Part shown: positions 44,001-59,000 of the stretch, one piece after another
How positions within the stretch are numbered: the first letter of the stretch is position 1
Layout of the letters: each line of letters opens with the position of its first letter
NCBI GenBank assembly: GCA_037013685.1
Contig: CM072884.1
Span: 101,784,048 to 101,848,047, forward strand
Origin: Acridotheres tristis
Taxonomy: Eukaryota; Chordata; Aves; Passeriformes; Sturnidae
Direction of reading: 5' to 3'
Length of the DNA: 64,000 bases
Position numbers and translations under genes: made by a program
The notes under the pieces: generated by a model
Database searches by the model: none
Seen by the model: the letters and a program-made list of their open reading frames with translations, nothing else
What the model was told of the DNA's origin: nothing

Positions 44001-47000
44001 GTGTGTGGGAGCGCTGTGTAATACTAGATTGTGATACATTTCATTTACAGAATTATCTGTATCAGTCACTTTTACAGGCTATTTATTCAATAAAGGAATA
44101 CTAATTTTTGTGAATAATTGAGACCTTGTCTATTCTGAATTCAATATTTTAGTAGAGTTATAGTTCAGATTCCGTAAATTGCTGTAGATGATCAAACTGG
44201 ATCACCAAGATAGTTTTTTTTCTTCCTCATAAAGCCTAAGCATTGAAAATTCTGCCTTCAGTAGGTGTTTTGACTGGTCATTATGCCTGTAAACATAGGC
44301 TAGTAGTCTACAAGTGAGCATCCTTCAGCTGATGGAATTGTGTGAGTTTTGTTTCCCAGAACAGCAGAAAATTTCTCAGTCTGTTTTGTTTGTCTGTGAC
44401 TGATCAGAGGAGCTGTGCAGTCCTCTGCCTTGGGATGCTGGGAAGGGAATGATCTTTGCCTGCACATGGACATGTCTGCATGCTTGAACTTTTTTTTTGT
44501 ATTCTCTAAACATGGTATAGCATTTAAGCACACAGCTGAATGTCCTCTCACCCAAGACAAGAGCTCCCTATCTACATGAAGCAATGAACAATGTCAGTGG
44601 GTTTGTTTCTTTTTAGCAAGTAGCAGAAGCAATGGAGAATGCTACTTGACAGAATTTGAAGGCTTGGGAAGCTTCTTTCTAGGAGGACAAAAAGATAGGA
44701 TTTGTAGCTCTTGAAGATCTAAGAATGTGTGGGACATGTTTTTCTTCCAGCAACTGGTGGAAATTGTTGAAATGCCTTCTTCAGAGTAGATTTAAACTAA
44801 TAAGGAGGCACTTGAAAATCTGAAATTAAATTTTGATTAAAATGAACATTAATTTGGTAACATTCCTTCTCTGGAATGGAAGCGAGTGATTTAAAAATAG
44901 CATAACTTCTAGAAGCCAAGAAAACAGGCTGATAGAGTCTCTCCTAAGACATAAGGAGGAGTATAAGGTGATCTGTCAGTTTGAGAAAGAACAATTCTGA
45001 TGCAGACAAAAGATAAGAAAGCAATAGAGCAGTGTTACGATTTCCAGAAATACTGTTGATTAAAAAACATATGAAAGTTGGGAGCAAGGACATCTGTCTT
45101 GGGTTGCAGTACAAATAACAGCCAAGGTGAAAAGTCATAGGATAGAAAAGCAGATAAGAAGATATTGAGATAATTTATAGTAACTGGGGAGAATGCTGAA
45201 GTGAAACATTTACTTGAAGGTAAGTACATAATGATAAAGACTGTTGAATTCATCTTTGCTTTGGTCTTTAGAAAAAGATGAATTGTATCCAGAAACATAA
45301 AGGAAATCACAACTTTCCCCTGACCCAAATTTTAGATAAGCTAAAATATGTCTAGATCCTCTTGGCTTACTGGATTCCAGTGGAAGTAAATCAGTTCTGT
45401 GTGTTGTGAGTAGCTGAACACTTTCTTCTGCCAATGTGTGTGGCCTGGTGCAGCACAGCTCCTGCTTATGGGCTCCATGGATGATCGTGATGGCCCCAGG
45501 GTTTTGGAAGTGGGAAAATACCCTGCTTATCTTTCAGAAAAAGGAAGAGGAGGACATTAGTGTTAAATCAGGTTGTCTGAAGTAGCTAAAAAGGAGATGG
45601 AGCTAATGATGAAGTAATACATAGATAAGCACCAAGAGATAATAAGGTAGCAAAGAGATAATAGATTGTGTTGGCTTGGTCTAATTTCCAAGTTATTTGG
45701 TGTGTGCTAAGGCAGTAGCAATAGGTGTTATACGAAGCTTGGTACAGCCCCATGTGACATTCTTAATTAAAAACAAACAAAACTCAATGTACAAAACAAT
45801 GGAACAACTTCAAAGTGAGGTTGTTACATCAGATGTTCAGTGTTATGGTGGGTTGACTCCATCCAGCAGCTGATCACCCACCCAGGTGCTTGCTTTCCTC
45901 CTTCCACCCCTCACTGGCATGTTCTTGAGAGCAAGACAGTTTAAGAAGTAGAGCAAAGAGGAAGAGAAACAAGTGATGCACAGGGAGTCACTCACCACCC
46001 CCCAGAAGCAGAGCTGTGCCCAGCCAGTCACTGTGTGGTGAACATCTTGGGGGACAAAGCCAGCCAGTTTGTTATTGCTGGGCATGGCATCATGTCATCT
46101 AGAACATCCCTTTGTCCAGCTCAGGTCAGCTCTCATGGTGTCCCCATCCAGCCTGTTACTCACCCCCAGCCCTGCTTACTGGGGTAGGGAATGAGTACAG
46201 GGGAGAGAGAAACCCTTCATGCTGTGCAGGTCCTGTTCAGCCACAGCCCAAACACGGCTTTGTCACCAACGCTTCCAGTGACAGCTCCAAGGCACAGCCC
46301 CTTTGGGCCCTGTGAGCAAAACTGGCTCCAGCAGCCAGCTCACACCAATGTGGGTGAGGAAGAATCTATAAATACTCTATGTTACACTGGCAATCGTTGA
46401 TCTTCACAGGACTGTGTTGTGAAGAGTGAATGGTATGTCTGCAGTCTCCTTTAACTCTTATCAGCATAATCCATCATAAAATCAGATTTAGGAATTGTTT
46501 TATGTAGTTCCACGGTTGCTATAGTAGAACAACTTTGCATGCTGCCAGTTATGCTTAATATTATGGCCTTTATTAAAAGCCACCTTTTTCTCAAAACTAC
46601 TGAAATATTTTACAGGCTGCCACTTATCCTTTTAAAAATGTTTAGGCTTTTGTGTTTTCCTGGAGTCAGTTAAATGAGATTTTTCTTTTTGGAAATATTA
46701 GGTTGAAAGGATGAATTAGAACACTGAACTATGACTCTTGAGGTATAGTTCTCTCTTTTCTGATGTTTTGTGTGTTGTAAGAGACTTTTATTGGCTCTTG
46801 TTTCCTTTAAACCTTTCTATGTAAATGTGACATTCTCTCACGTTTCTTTGTTATGTGTAAATTATTTTCTGTTAGTTTGAAATCAACATAAAAAAGTGTC
46901 ACAGTATTATAAATATTTTCACTGACTTAATTCATTAAAATAGTAGGCTGGTGCAAATTATAATTGGTCTTTCTCAGACTTAGGTTTAAGACTGTGAATA

Positions 47001-50000
47001 AAGAGAGAGGCAATGTTTTGCTAAAAATAATTTACATTTTAACTGCTACTTATTTGCTTTAGTCCTTGTTTATGCTTTTCTGAAAGATTTTTATAGACTG
47101 CAAAAATACCTTCAAACGCTGATAACTAGCAATGGCATAGAGGAATCCTCTAATCTTTTTTGTAATGTGGTTTGTTAATTATCAAAAGTGTTTTGAAACA
47201 TGATGTTTTATAGTATAATGCATTTCACCTCAGTGAGACTGAAGGGAAACTGGAGCATGTGGTATTGGCAGTATTTTTATGTAATTGGTTTTAACTGTGT
47301 GAGTTTTAACTGTGTGAGTTTTAACTGTGCTCATAAACATGAATTTTATTTATGCTGGGGATTTGGAATAGCTTTTTCTTTGGCAGGTTGTCAGGAACTA
47401 GAGGATAAAGCAGGGATTTGTATTTTTCTGGAATGGTTAGAGAGAAGTATGGAAGTTTTTCATAAAGGTTAGGAAGGAAGTTGTCAAAGTTCTGAGAGCT
47501 TAGGGAGAGTGTTAAAAATTTGGAACATCTAATTATAATCTTCAATGTGAAATAGATTTTTACCTCTTATGGGAGGAAAAGGTGATTGTAAGACCCAAGA
47601 AGCACAACTCAGTCTTTTCTGGTCAGTTTGTTGTAACAGAAGCTGATCAGATCATCAAAAGGGGAATAAGGTTTCTTTGGCTCGGTGCTTTAAGCCTCAT
47701 CTACATCTAAAAAAAAAAAAAAAAAGAAAAAGTGTAAAATTCGTTCTAAAATTTTGTGTCACCAGAGCAAAACACAAGATTTGTTTCGTCCAGAGTCTCC
47801 TGTTTGAAAGCCACAGAGCCCCTTGGCAGTGGAGGCCAGGGCTGCTGTGCCCCTCTCTCTGTGCTGCTCGGACTGGTTGCTCCCTGCTTGAGGCTCAGGA
47901 GCACTGCTGGAAGAGCAGCTGATGTGGCCTGCAGAGCCACGTTGTTTGGGTTTTGTTTGTCTGCTTTAGAAGCCCCTGGTGCCTGGCTAGGGAAGGAGGC
48001 TGGATTGCACAGATCAGGGCCATGGTTTCTCCTGAGAACATTTTGGCTCTTTGCCTGTCATTTTCTGTGGGGAGTGCCTGTGATAATGGTGAGACAGAGC
48101 TTTGCTGCTGAAATGATTCACCTGACTTTCAGTCTGCTCCCAAATTGCTCAAAGGAAATACAGCCTTGGGTCTATATGTCAAAAATAATACAGCCTGTGG
48201 GTAACTGGTTGAGTGCCTCTGCATTAAACTTTATAGATAGTTTTGATTACTGTGTTGTTTCTTGGCAAATGCATTAAAATGCTCAAAAAGTTATTTTGTT
48301 AGAACCGAGTGGTAAGCAGCTAAACATTAGTTTTAGATCAGGGAAGCTTATTTTAAAAATTCCTGCTTTTATTTTACTTTGGGTTGTTCTGTTTAAAGTA
48401 CACAGTGCTGGTTTACAGCTTTGACAAGTGATTATCAGATAATCCATTCCTTTTGAGAGGGACAGACGTGTTTTCACTTGGGTCTTTTCTGTGACAGGAA
48501 GGCTGTTGCTGTAGGAGTTAAAATTAATGATTGCAGAGTATTGTGCATCTGTTAATTCCTCCTCTTGATCTGTTCCAGAGCAGCAGTAAGTTAAGCTGCT
48601 TTCCAGCACCGTCAGTTTCATACAGAGCACCATTTACTTGAAATAGGCTTACTGAAGTTGACAGGTTATATATTGTTGTTATTATTATTTATTATTAAAT
48701 TAGTTTATAGCTAATATGATAGTAAATGTAATTAATCACTCCATGTTGAGCTGTCCTGATGTGCTAAGGACAGCTAGCTGACATTTTATATTTACCTGTG
48801 TTTATATGAAAATATGAACTGAATTTTTCTTGATGCCAGTAGTATTCCTTAACATGGGCATAGTAATTAATACACATAAGACATAAACCAGCTCACTCTT
48901 AGGTGTTTTGGAAATAAGTGGAGATAAGTATTTTTTTCTTACACAAATTCAAGAGTAGTTGTATTTATTTTTAACTTCTTATGTTCAAAAGTCTAGACCT
49001 CGATTATGAATGGGATTTGGTCTGGTCATTCAGACACCGGGATATAGGCTAACATATTCTCCTGAGTTAATGCTGTGCTGAAATTTTCCTTTGGAGCAGA
49101 AAGTGAGCATTGCAGCTGCCTTGCCAGTCAAAGAGTTCTTGAATGTGGTATTTGAATTGCATAAATTGGAAATGGTTTATTAGGCTCAACTGTTTCACTG
49201 CTTCAGCCCTCGTTTTATCCATATGCTCTATCACGTGACTGTTGGAGAATTAACTGGAAAGCCAAATAACACGTGAGCTTCCTAGTTCGGATTGCACTTA
49301 GCAGTGAAATGGCAGAGAGTGCAAATCAAAGGCCATACAGTGGTAATAACTGAGTTCTCATCTGTGAACATAATCCATCTAGACTGAGAAAGCTCAACCA
49401 CCCCTGTTGGTGTGCTTTCCCCTAGGCTGAAAAGGCCCAAGTAGTCAGGGGATTTGGGCTGAAGAAGAGCAACAAGTATTTGGGAAAGATTACTTGCAGC
49501 TTTAGGCTGGTCTTCTGGCAGTAGTTTTTTGACAGAACTTAGTTGACTTCATAGAAGTGATATGTTTATTATAGTTCAGTAAGATCTAAAAATACTTTTT
49601 GTTTTCAATTCTTCAAGTTTCATTTTTTGTAACTTTGGAATTTCTCTGGTTTCCATGCTGCCATAGAAACAAGCTCTTAATGTGCCAAATGAAAGCATGC
49701 CCTTAAAGCAGGACACTTGCATGAAACAATTGCAAGGGTTGGTGGAAGTAGCCTTAGAAAACAGTAATGGAATTTGGGCTAAAGCTTAGTCCTGAGGTGT
49801 CTAAAAAGTCTGAGTACCTGAGGTAGTGTGGCTTGGATCCTTAAATTTCAGATCCTGTCCCTGCAGGCTGCCTGTGTCAGAACAGCTGTATAGGCTGTGG
49901 TTGCTATTCTGTAGCACAGCATGGTAGGTCCAGTTTCAAAATACGAATTTCATAGATGCAGTCTGTGGCAGGGAGTGAGGGTCAACAATAGTCCACATCT

Positions 50001-53000
50001 CCTATTACATTCTGTGTGTTCCTTTTCCACTTGCTTCATCATCTTCATTGGGTTTTTCAAAGCCTTGTCTGGTAGCAAGCAAACAAACCCTGTATACTTT
50101 TTGTGACATTGGTATTTTTAGTGCTTGGTGAGATAAATATCTAGAGAGTATGCTGAAAATATCATTATTTCCATTGGGGAATAAGAATGATTTTAAACTC
50201 AGACTTGTTTTGCTGGGTTTTGTTTTGTAGCCACATTTATTGGGACTGTGCAAGCATAGCTTGTTCATCTTTTAATAAATAGCCCATGTTCCTGGTGTGT
50301 AATCATTGAAATTCAGCTATTCTTCCTAAATTCTGTTTTCCTACCTTCAGCAGCAAGTTATTAGTTTTAGCTTTTGCTCAGTCTGCTCTGCACTGATCTT
50401 TTTGCATATTCTTTTGAAGATTCATTCATCCTTTGCTTCACTTTGTTTTGTTTGCCTGTACAGGAGCTATGAAATATTCGAGAAGCTCAAGAGAAGAGAG
50501 TAGATATGGTTGGTGACTCCTGCTTTCCTGTCTTTCTTCCTTTATTTTGCCCTATCTAAAATCAACAGTAGTAGTTTCTGATCTTATTTTTATGTATTCT
50601 GGATGAAGTCCCTTGTCTCTGGTGTACAACCGGTGGGACTTTGAATCTTAAAGTAATACAGTGTGTGTCTCTGCTGTTCAGTACATAGTTAATGGAGAGA
50701 ACTAGACCTCAGCCTGCAGTGCAAAGACTGAAAAGAGTGCTTTGTTTCTTTTCCTGCCTTCACTGACAGATGAGTTAATATTTAGAAACTACTGATGCTT
50801 TTATAATGTGGCCTTGGCAGTCCAGTGACAACCTGGGGATGTGGCAATTGTATTAGGTTTTTGAACTAGGTGACTTTGACCATCCTTGTGAAGGACTGTT
50901 GCTGGAGTCTATTCTCAAGCGGGTACTCAGGAATGTGGGAATCTGGCAGCTGAACTGAGAGCACTGGAACCAGAGTTCAGGGTTTCATTCTGCATTTCTG
51001 CCGTCTTCTGCAGCTAAGTGGAGGTTTGTGTAGAGCCTTCTGTGTGGAACTAACTCTTTTGTAATGGGACTCTTGGACAGAACAGTATTGCCCTGACAGT
51101 TTGTAGAATTTGCCAGAATTGGATCAGGGCCTGCTGCATGTGTGTGAAAAGTCTCTGCATTGTTTGTGCCTCTTGTTGCAGGAACCAGAACAAAAGCTTT
51201 GTCTAAGTGAAGCTTTGCAAGAGTTGTCTAATTCGTTTTCTATTTCTTAGCACTGTGGAGTAAAAGACAAAAGTGAGAAACAGAAGAGATGAGTAAATGT
51301 TAGAGAACAGTTGAATCAAGAGAGGAGAAAGGAGAGTGGTAGAGAAAACTGAGAACTCTGTTTCCTGAGTTTGCTTTGAATGGAAGGCCCACCAGTAATA
51401 ACCAGTTCTAATTCAAGTCTGTTTTTGTGAGCTGTGCTACCTCAAAGGTTCTGGGTCATGTTTTACTGAAATGCTTTTCTTAAGTTTTTATCTCCCTCCG
51501 GTACCTGTCTAGTTGAATAAATGACATGATTCATTTTTGGTGGAAACATCTAACACTTTTTCATGTCTGGAAAAACTGTTTTAATGTTAAATGACATCTT
51601 CTGGGTGAACTTCTTTTTAAATTTTAATGTTTAAGTTTACTTATATTTTCAATTTAAACTTGTGCTGTGGCAGTCACATCATTCTTCAGGTGTATCGTAT
51701 TTCACTGCATAAGCAAATCCACCAACATTGACTCTCATGAGCAGTGACCATTCCAAATGCAGCAGTGTTTGTACAGGTACCGCTCCCCTGTGTCTGTCAT
51801 GTGTAGGTTTTGCTACACTGAAGGTTGTCCATGGAATATTTTTCACTGACCTGAGTTTGATGTAAGGTCCAAGAGATTGCTGTATTGCTGACATATTTTC
51901 TTATTTTCACTATGTTGAAGGCTGTATCTATTGTCAATCCATTACATTGATTTGTTTTTAAACAAAATAGTCTCAAGATTGGCATCACAGTTTCTCTTTG
52001 GTGCTAGTTTTGAGCTGAAGGTTTGAAAGTGGCAGAGAGGAGGCCACTAATATGATTTTCTATGTGACTTTTATATAGGGTAACTGATGAGCCCAGACAG
52101 GTAAGATTGTTCAGAAGATTGAAGGTGGTAGAACATTTATTAAACCTTTTTTTTAAACTCATGGTGGCACTTCACATTTCTTTCAGTTTCTCTGCTAGCT
52201 ATGCATGCAATAGTAATAACTTGAGGATTAGTTTCTTCACAAATATCTTGCTTTTTATTGTCATTTTCTGTCAAAGTAGCTATTATTGTATAGCTTAATT
52301 TATGCAGTCTATGCTGTATTTTTGCAGACTTTGACTTGCTTCAGAGTTTCCACTTTTTGTTTGCTTCCCTGTGCGAATTTGCACAAAAATATGAGGCGAT
52401 TGCTTTCTTCCTCTTGGGTTGTGAGAGAATTAGGCCTTCAAAGAATGTTAGGCTGTGTTCAGTCTAATCTCATTTCAGAGACTGAATCAACTGGCTTAGT
52501 ATAATTTTGGGCAGATGTCTACTGCACTAGTAAAAGACATTGCCTAAATCCGATCGGGTTGCTCTCCCAGTGTTTACCATCAGGAAGTTTCTGTAAATTA
52601 AGTGTTGAATCTTCTGCAGTTTGAGGCTAATGCTTGTTTGGTTCTTGATGGGCACAATTAATGCTGCCTCCTCTGCAATGAACAGGGAGGTCTTGGAGAG
52701 AATTGCTGTATTCTTTCTTTATTTCTTCTTAGGTAAATCTATCAGATTCACTCATTCTTGTGTCACAGACTGTTTTCTTGTTGTTATCTTGATTTCTGTT
52801 GCATCCGTATATACTTTTAGAAGATGCTCAAAAATTCATGTAATTTACCAGTAGAGTGGGATATTTTATGTGTGCTTTTCCTTTATCTTGTTGGATTAAA
52901 TTCTGGGTTAAGTTAAAGGCACTGTAGGTACGATCTTAGAGTTTTTAAATCAGCTTGCAAGTGTAACTTCACTTAGAGTAAAAGTCTGAAGATAATCTGA

Positions 53001-56000
53001 GGGCCTCTTGACCCTGAGTTAACACCTAATCCCTTAGAAAACGTAATTACTTTATAGGGTTTTCTACCAGGAAGAATAGTATGGGATTGCTTTGTTCCCT
53101 GCAGTAGAACAGACCTGTAACAAAGAGATTGTATCCTGTCTGGTGTGTTCTTTTTGTGGCCTTAATGTGATACTTATTGAAAGAAACTTGTTTCAACGCC
53201 TGATTTAAGAATTTGGTCTGCATAATTATTCCACTTTAAGCCACAAAATTGAATTATTTTTCAATTGCAATCAAGAATTGCTGTTTTACAGACAGTGGGA
53301 AACAAGTGGTGGTGGAGTGTGCAAAATTCTGTACCCTGTATATCATGAGATGCCTTACTTTACTTTCTTCTTGGCTTTGTGGATAAGAAATGTTTCTCTT
53401 CGAGTTTTCTAGTTTTCAGTTTCTTAATAGCATACTTTTAAGCAGTTTAAATTTTTGGAAATAAAGCTAAATATAGCCCTTGATACCTGGTGCAGTGGAG
53501 TTTCCACTAGGATGTAGGATGAGTATTCTTTCTGCCATTTGAATTCATACAAAGGTAAACGAGTTATTGTTTCATACATTTGTGTTCTCAAGTAACTTGT
53601 TGAGGGTTGCAGTGTAAATCAAGGAGGGATTATTCACAAACTTATGTTGCACTTTAATCCTGAGAGAGTGATTTCAAATTCCTTTGAACTGAAACTGGTA
53701 GATTTAGACTGGCTTTAGCCTGTACTGTTTAAGACAAAAGCCTGATGCTGGCAATGTGTATTGACCCAGCTGGAGTCAGAACAAAATTAAGAAAGATTGC
53801 TGTATATATTGAAAAATAGATGGAATTACTAGATCAATATTAAAGCCAGCCCTTGAAAAGAAATTAAGCTGACTGTATGCTAAATGTGCAGAAGTCTCAT
53901 TGCAGCTTATTAGAATGCTGTTTCTGGAAATATATTTAGAAGTTATGCTTTATCATACATGCAACTATCATACAATTGATAATAAATTATATTAAGAAAA
54001 TACATAACATACAGACTAAGGGACTTTTTTACTTAATCTTATGTCCCTTCTTTTAATGGAAGTGGTTATACAGGTATTGCTGTGAGGAGCAGCAGCCAAG
54101 GAGCAGTGTTAGGACACAGTTTGCTTTTGCTTTGAAAGCTGGAAGGTATTTAATTACTGCTGCTCCTAGTGGGTAGCCATTCTCTCTTGCCCTGTGCTGT
54201 CTGGCAGGCAGGTGACTGACCTGATGCTAAATGCTAAAGCAGCTCTGAGGAGGCTCTCAGATAAACTGACTGCAGCTAAGGAGCTGATACAAGGACCATG
54301 TGCCCCACACCAAACAGATGAGCTGAACTTACACTGAAGCAAACTTGTAAGCTGGGCACTAAACTAGAGCTTCCTTTCCTGTTCCTGCACTGAATTTGCA
54401 AATAGACCCAAAGGGCTCTGTACCTAAAATGTAACTGTACAACAGGGCAAGGCAGCTCCTTAAAAAGAGATGGCTTAGAGCTGCTGGGGTGAGATAGGTT
54501 GAATAGAGATGTGCCCTTGCATGTGGGAGGAGAACATGTGGGTCTCTTCAGTGAGTCCTGATTGCCTGTAGCAGCTTTTGTTTGCCTTGCATAAACCCAT
54601 GAGCTGTGGGTTCTTGTTACTAATTTTCTAATTTTCCGTATGTGCTGTCTTCTATTCCTTTTGCTTTTTGTCACCTAGAGAATCACTGCATTTGCTCTCA
54701 GTCACTCTTGGGACAAAGCAGTTGTTGTCTTTGTTCTGAGGAATTTTCCAGCTCAGAAGGTATAGGCTGAGCTGAGCCAGAGAGTCTTTCCTGCTGTCCA
54801 GCCTCAGTCTTTAAAGAAATGCTGTATACAGTGATTTATGATCAAACACGTGTCTGTCGTCTGTTGTAGGTATATTGGTATCTGATTTACTTGAAGGATT
54901 GAACTCTGAAATCATTACTGTGCTTCACAGAAAACAATGTAATGTCTTGTTTCCTTTGTCTAATTTTGACAGGATGTGTGTATTTGTAATTGAGATGTGA
55001 AAATGCGAGCAAGTAAAATAGGTCCAAATGTTTACTGGAGGAACTATAATGGAATTGGTATCACTATCAGAATTTAATGAGCCCCAGACTGATGATACCT
55101 AAATGAGCAGGAAAAAAAGGAAATCCTAATCCTTCCTGCATATTCTCCAAGCTAATGTTAGGGTTTGGGAACTAATCCATCAATGCACGTTACCTATGCA
55201 AAGAAGGTGAAAACTCTGTGATTGTAATGGAACTGTCTTTAAAAGTATCTCCTTGATTGTGCTGGTTGCACAGTACTTGAATCTTGCAAATTGCAACTCT
55301 TAGTGATTATGTGCCTAGCAGTGCTTTTAACACTTTCTGGTTTGCTTGAACATAATTTTTAGCTCTTACATTATGCCTTCACTCAGAAATTTTGCAGATT
55401 GTTGGACTGGTTATCATCACAAAAGACAGGAAAGACCTGTCTTTCTAGATAAAAGCAGAATCCTGGCTGTTCATTACAAGTAAAACATGGACTTTTAAAA
55501 ATTTTAATTAACCTGGATTCCTTAGAAATTAGTTATGATGGGACTTTCCCATGATGCAAGATACAAAAAACGATGTCAAGTAAAGTCTGATCTTCCATCT
55601 GAACTACTCGGGCAAGTGGCTTAATATCTTGTGCTTTTAAATATTTGTAGTTAAAATTTTATAGGTATCCTTAGTGAAGGATAGTTAAGGATTGGTTAAG
55701 ATTGCTCTTAGTCATGTCAGTCTTTGGATTTGTATAGGATGGCTTCAGAGAATGAATGCTGTTACTGCTAGGTCTGCAGGAAGGTATTGTTATTTTGCTG
55801 GATCTTTTTATTTGCTTTCTGACTGTATGGTTGGGATTTTTTTAATGCTTTATTTTCAAAATACTAGCTGAGATAAAACTGTGTTTTAAAAGTTAAATTA
55901 AAGATAATCTTAGCTGAGGCCTTTCCAAATGAGAATATGGTGATAAGCACTGGACTTTCCTTCCAAGTCTCTACTGAGAATCTTGTAGGCCAGTCCTAGG

Positions 56001-59000
56001 AGGGATGATGGCTTGTGCTGGTCTCACCAGCTGCTGCTTGATTGTTTAAGTTGAAGGACTTGTGACATGAAACATCGTTTTGTCCTTTTGTTTTCACTCC
56101 TTACTCTCTTATGTCTGCAGCATTTACTTTGAAGCTCGCTTTAAGATGAAAGTTGTGTGGATAAAAGCTAGTATCTTGAGATCTTATTTCCAGGTAATAT
56201 CAAATATTTTATATTTGCTGAATTTTATTTCTATGATGAGAGATTTTTTGTTTGTGGGAGGGAAAATGAGATGATGTGAAATGAGGAAGGTCAGACAAAA
56301 AGGGTTAAGCTCTAGGAAGGTAAAAGTTTAAAATGTGTCTCATGAGTGAGAGGAAAGTAAAGGCGAGTACTGAAATTGCTTTAAAATTTTATTTTCAGTG
56401 GTTTTTTAAAAACTTCTAACATTAGGAAGTCTACAATTTGATCTGCTGCAATGGGCATCTGTTTTTCCTTCCTTCTGACAGGTCGTGACAATGCCTGCGA
56501 GAAGACGTCGTACATGTTCCTGCGGAAGGAGCTTCCTGTGCGACTGGCGAACACCATGAGGGAAGTCAATTTGCTGCCTGATAATTTACTGAACAGGCCT
56601 TCGGTGGGGCTGGTACAGAGCTGGTAAGTTTAAACAAAAGTGGATTGAAAGGTTATTGTAAAACTAACACTATATGTGTTGTTTTGCTTACAATAGAGGA
56701 TCATTGAATTCTTCTGAATCAATCAGTTTTCTGCCTTGAATTGTTTTATATTGTGTCTTGTCAAATGAAGTTTCATTTTCTTCTGTCTAATGTTGAGTAT
56801 ATACTCTAATCTGGATTCTAGCTAAGGATTTGTAAGTTAGACTTGTAAGTTAGTAAAAACATACTGTTGTCTCCCAGGTAATTAAAATGAGTCTGTAACT
56901 TCCAAGAGCAAGCTTTTTAAACATTCGTTACTGTATTGAGCTTGTAGCTTCTTGAAATAGCTGCTCTTTCTCCTTATTCTTCCTTGGTCAAAGATTCTGG
57001 GCGAAAATTAAAATCTCATCTGTTTTTCTTACTGCTAAACCTTTAAAAACATAACCTGGTATTCAGTGGAAGTTACGGAATGGGTCAAAAATCTGGTGTC
57101 ATCCAGTAAACAACATTCTCCATTGTAATAACTAGCATAGATCTAAAGCAATTCAAACTCCTGCCATCTTTTCCACAGTAATTAATTTCTAGCCTAATTG
57201 AATGTTTGGTGAGATATAGAGACTGCTGCCTTGGATGCATTAAGCACAAAAAAATCATTGTTCATGGGATATTTATTGTCCATTTACATGTTAATACTTT
57301 TCCAAAGACTTTTTGTAAAAATATTTTTGCAGTATGCAACAGAAGTCCCTTTGTGAGTAGCAGTTTATTTAACTGTAAAAGTAGCTAATGTTGTAGGCTT
57401 GTGTTAAATTCAGTCATAGCCCCTATGCTCAGAGCTTCTGTGCTGTACGTTGACTGCTGGCTTGGGTCTCCTATTTATCAAGCTTCAGACTTAGAAAATA
57501 TAAATTAGGGTATGTGGTATGTTGTGTTTGTCTTTGCAAGGTAACAGTGGGTGTCTTGATGACCACTTCAAGTATTGTGCTGAAGTGCTTCAAGTGAGTG
57601 TAAATACTGTGGGGCCACACAGTCACTTTGTGGTTAAGTGGCAGCTTGCAAGCTGTAAAGGCTTGTCTGTCTGTCTGATGTCACAGGAAGTTGTTTTGCT
57701 TGTAGAAAAGAGCAGGCCTTTTAGGCTTTTTTAATCTGGTTGACTTATGAAGCTGTCTTTAATGAAATGTGGACAAACAGGTGAATGAAGAAAAGGAAAT
57801 AATTTTTCCATAGAGACTGCAGCATAATACTTCCAGTCCAAATGTCTGTGCTGTGGCTTGTGCTTCTGCCCTGCCTGAACAGAGCTAAGCAACATTTGGA
57901 TCCCTCTGGCAAAGGAACTGAATGGGTGTTCAGAGTGGAGGGCCCCTTCAGAATTTTTGTTGAAGAGGTTTGAGGACTCGTGATGATTTCTATGGCCACA
58001 ATAGATACTACTGATGAAAAAAAGGAAAAAAAACCCCAAAACTCCAAATGAAAAAAAGCAGTGTCAAATGTTATATGACAAAGTGATTTACACTATCACA
58101 GCTGTAGACCAATAGTTATCTGTTGGACAGGCTAAAATACCAAGCTGTAATGTGCTGAAGAAGTTGGAATGGACATCAAGCCAAGAGATGGAAGTTTGAA
58201 ATCAAAGTGTTTTCTGTAATTTTTTTCTAATTTTGATCCATAATTAAGAGCTTTTGTGAAAAGGAGTATCTGCATTATGTAAGAATATTTTTATCACCTT
58301 ATGTCAAGAGTAAGAAAAGTAATTGTAGCATTTTTTCCCCTTTTTATAGGTGTGGACTTTAAAGAGCTTAGTTCTTATTTTTCTGTACAGAGGTTTTTAA
58401 TTGCTTAATTAAACATTGACCTGTCATTTGTCAGTCCTGATGATGAACCTTGGGCAAAATTTACTTCTAAATTTATCTTTTAATAAAACCTTTGGTTTGA
58501 TCTTTTTAACTTCAGTATGAATGACCTTGAGTGTTATGCTGATAGCAGGTTTTGAAACACATTTATAGTTTCTTAATCTAAAGTTTAGAGATACCCAGAG
58601 TGAGATTCCTGAGTTTTATGTAGTAGAATTAACAAATATATATTTAGTTGTTCAGCTGTTTTGTGACCTCGTAAAATGAAAAAGCCTCTTCTCGATGCAC
58701 TTCAAAATTACTTCAAGAAAATCTTTTTTTTTGCGGGTCAGATTTCACGATCCTTTGTTTTTGCTATGCCATAGGTTTAAAAAGCTTGGCAGTTCATTAA
58801 TAGGCAAACAGGAATCTGTTGTACATTTGCCACAAGAGAGCAAGACATTTAATTCTTTATTCACTTTAATATATTTATTTACTAATATTCAGTAATTGAT
58901 ATAGTTACAAGCATGTTTTGTTCCCTTTTACTACGATTTTACACTAGAAAACTTATATTTTTATATGCTCTTGGTGAGACTCCAAATTAGCTGGAGCTTT

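Larger units (their letters stand above)
46376..56481 (+). other. PDK3 intron 1, second part
   Basis: AT-rich intron sequence. It contains a 15-bp triplicate at 47,287-47,330, an A run of 17 at 47,709-47,725 and an ATT repeat at about 48,674-48,698. The 173-codon open frame at 47,756-48,277 has no family resemblance. The acceptor is CTTCCTTCTGACAG. Confidence 0.7.

Noticed and set aside
47756..48277. 173-codon open frame after a 17-A run in PDK3 intron 1
   Set aside because: No family resemblance; the A run is upstream, not downstream, so it does not mark a retrocopy of this frame.
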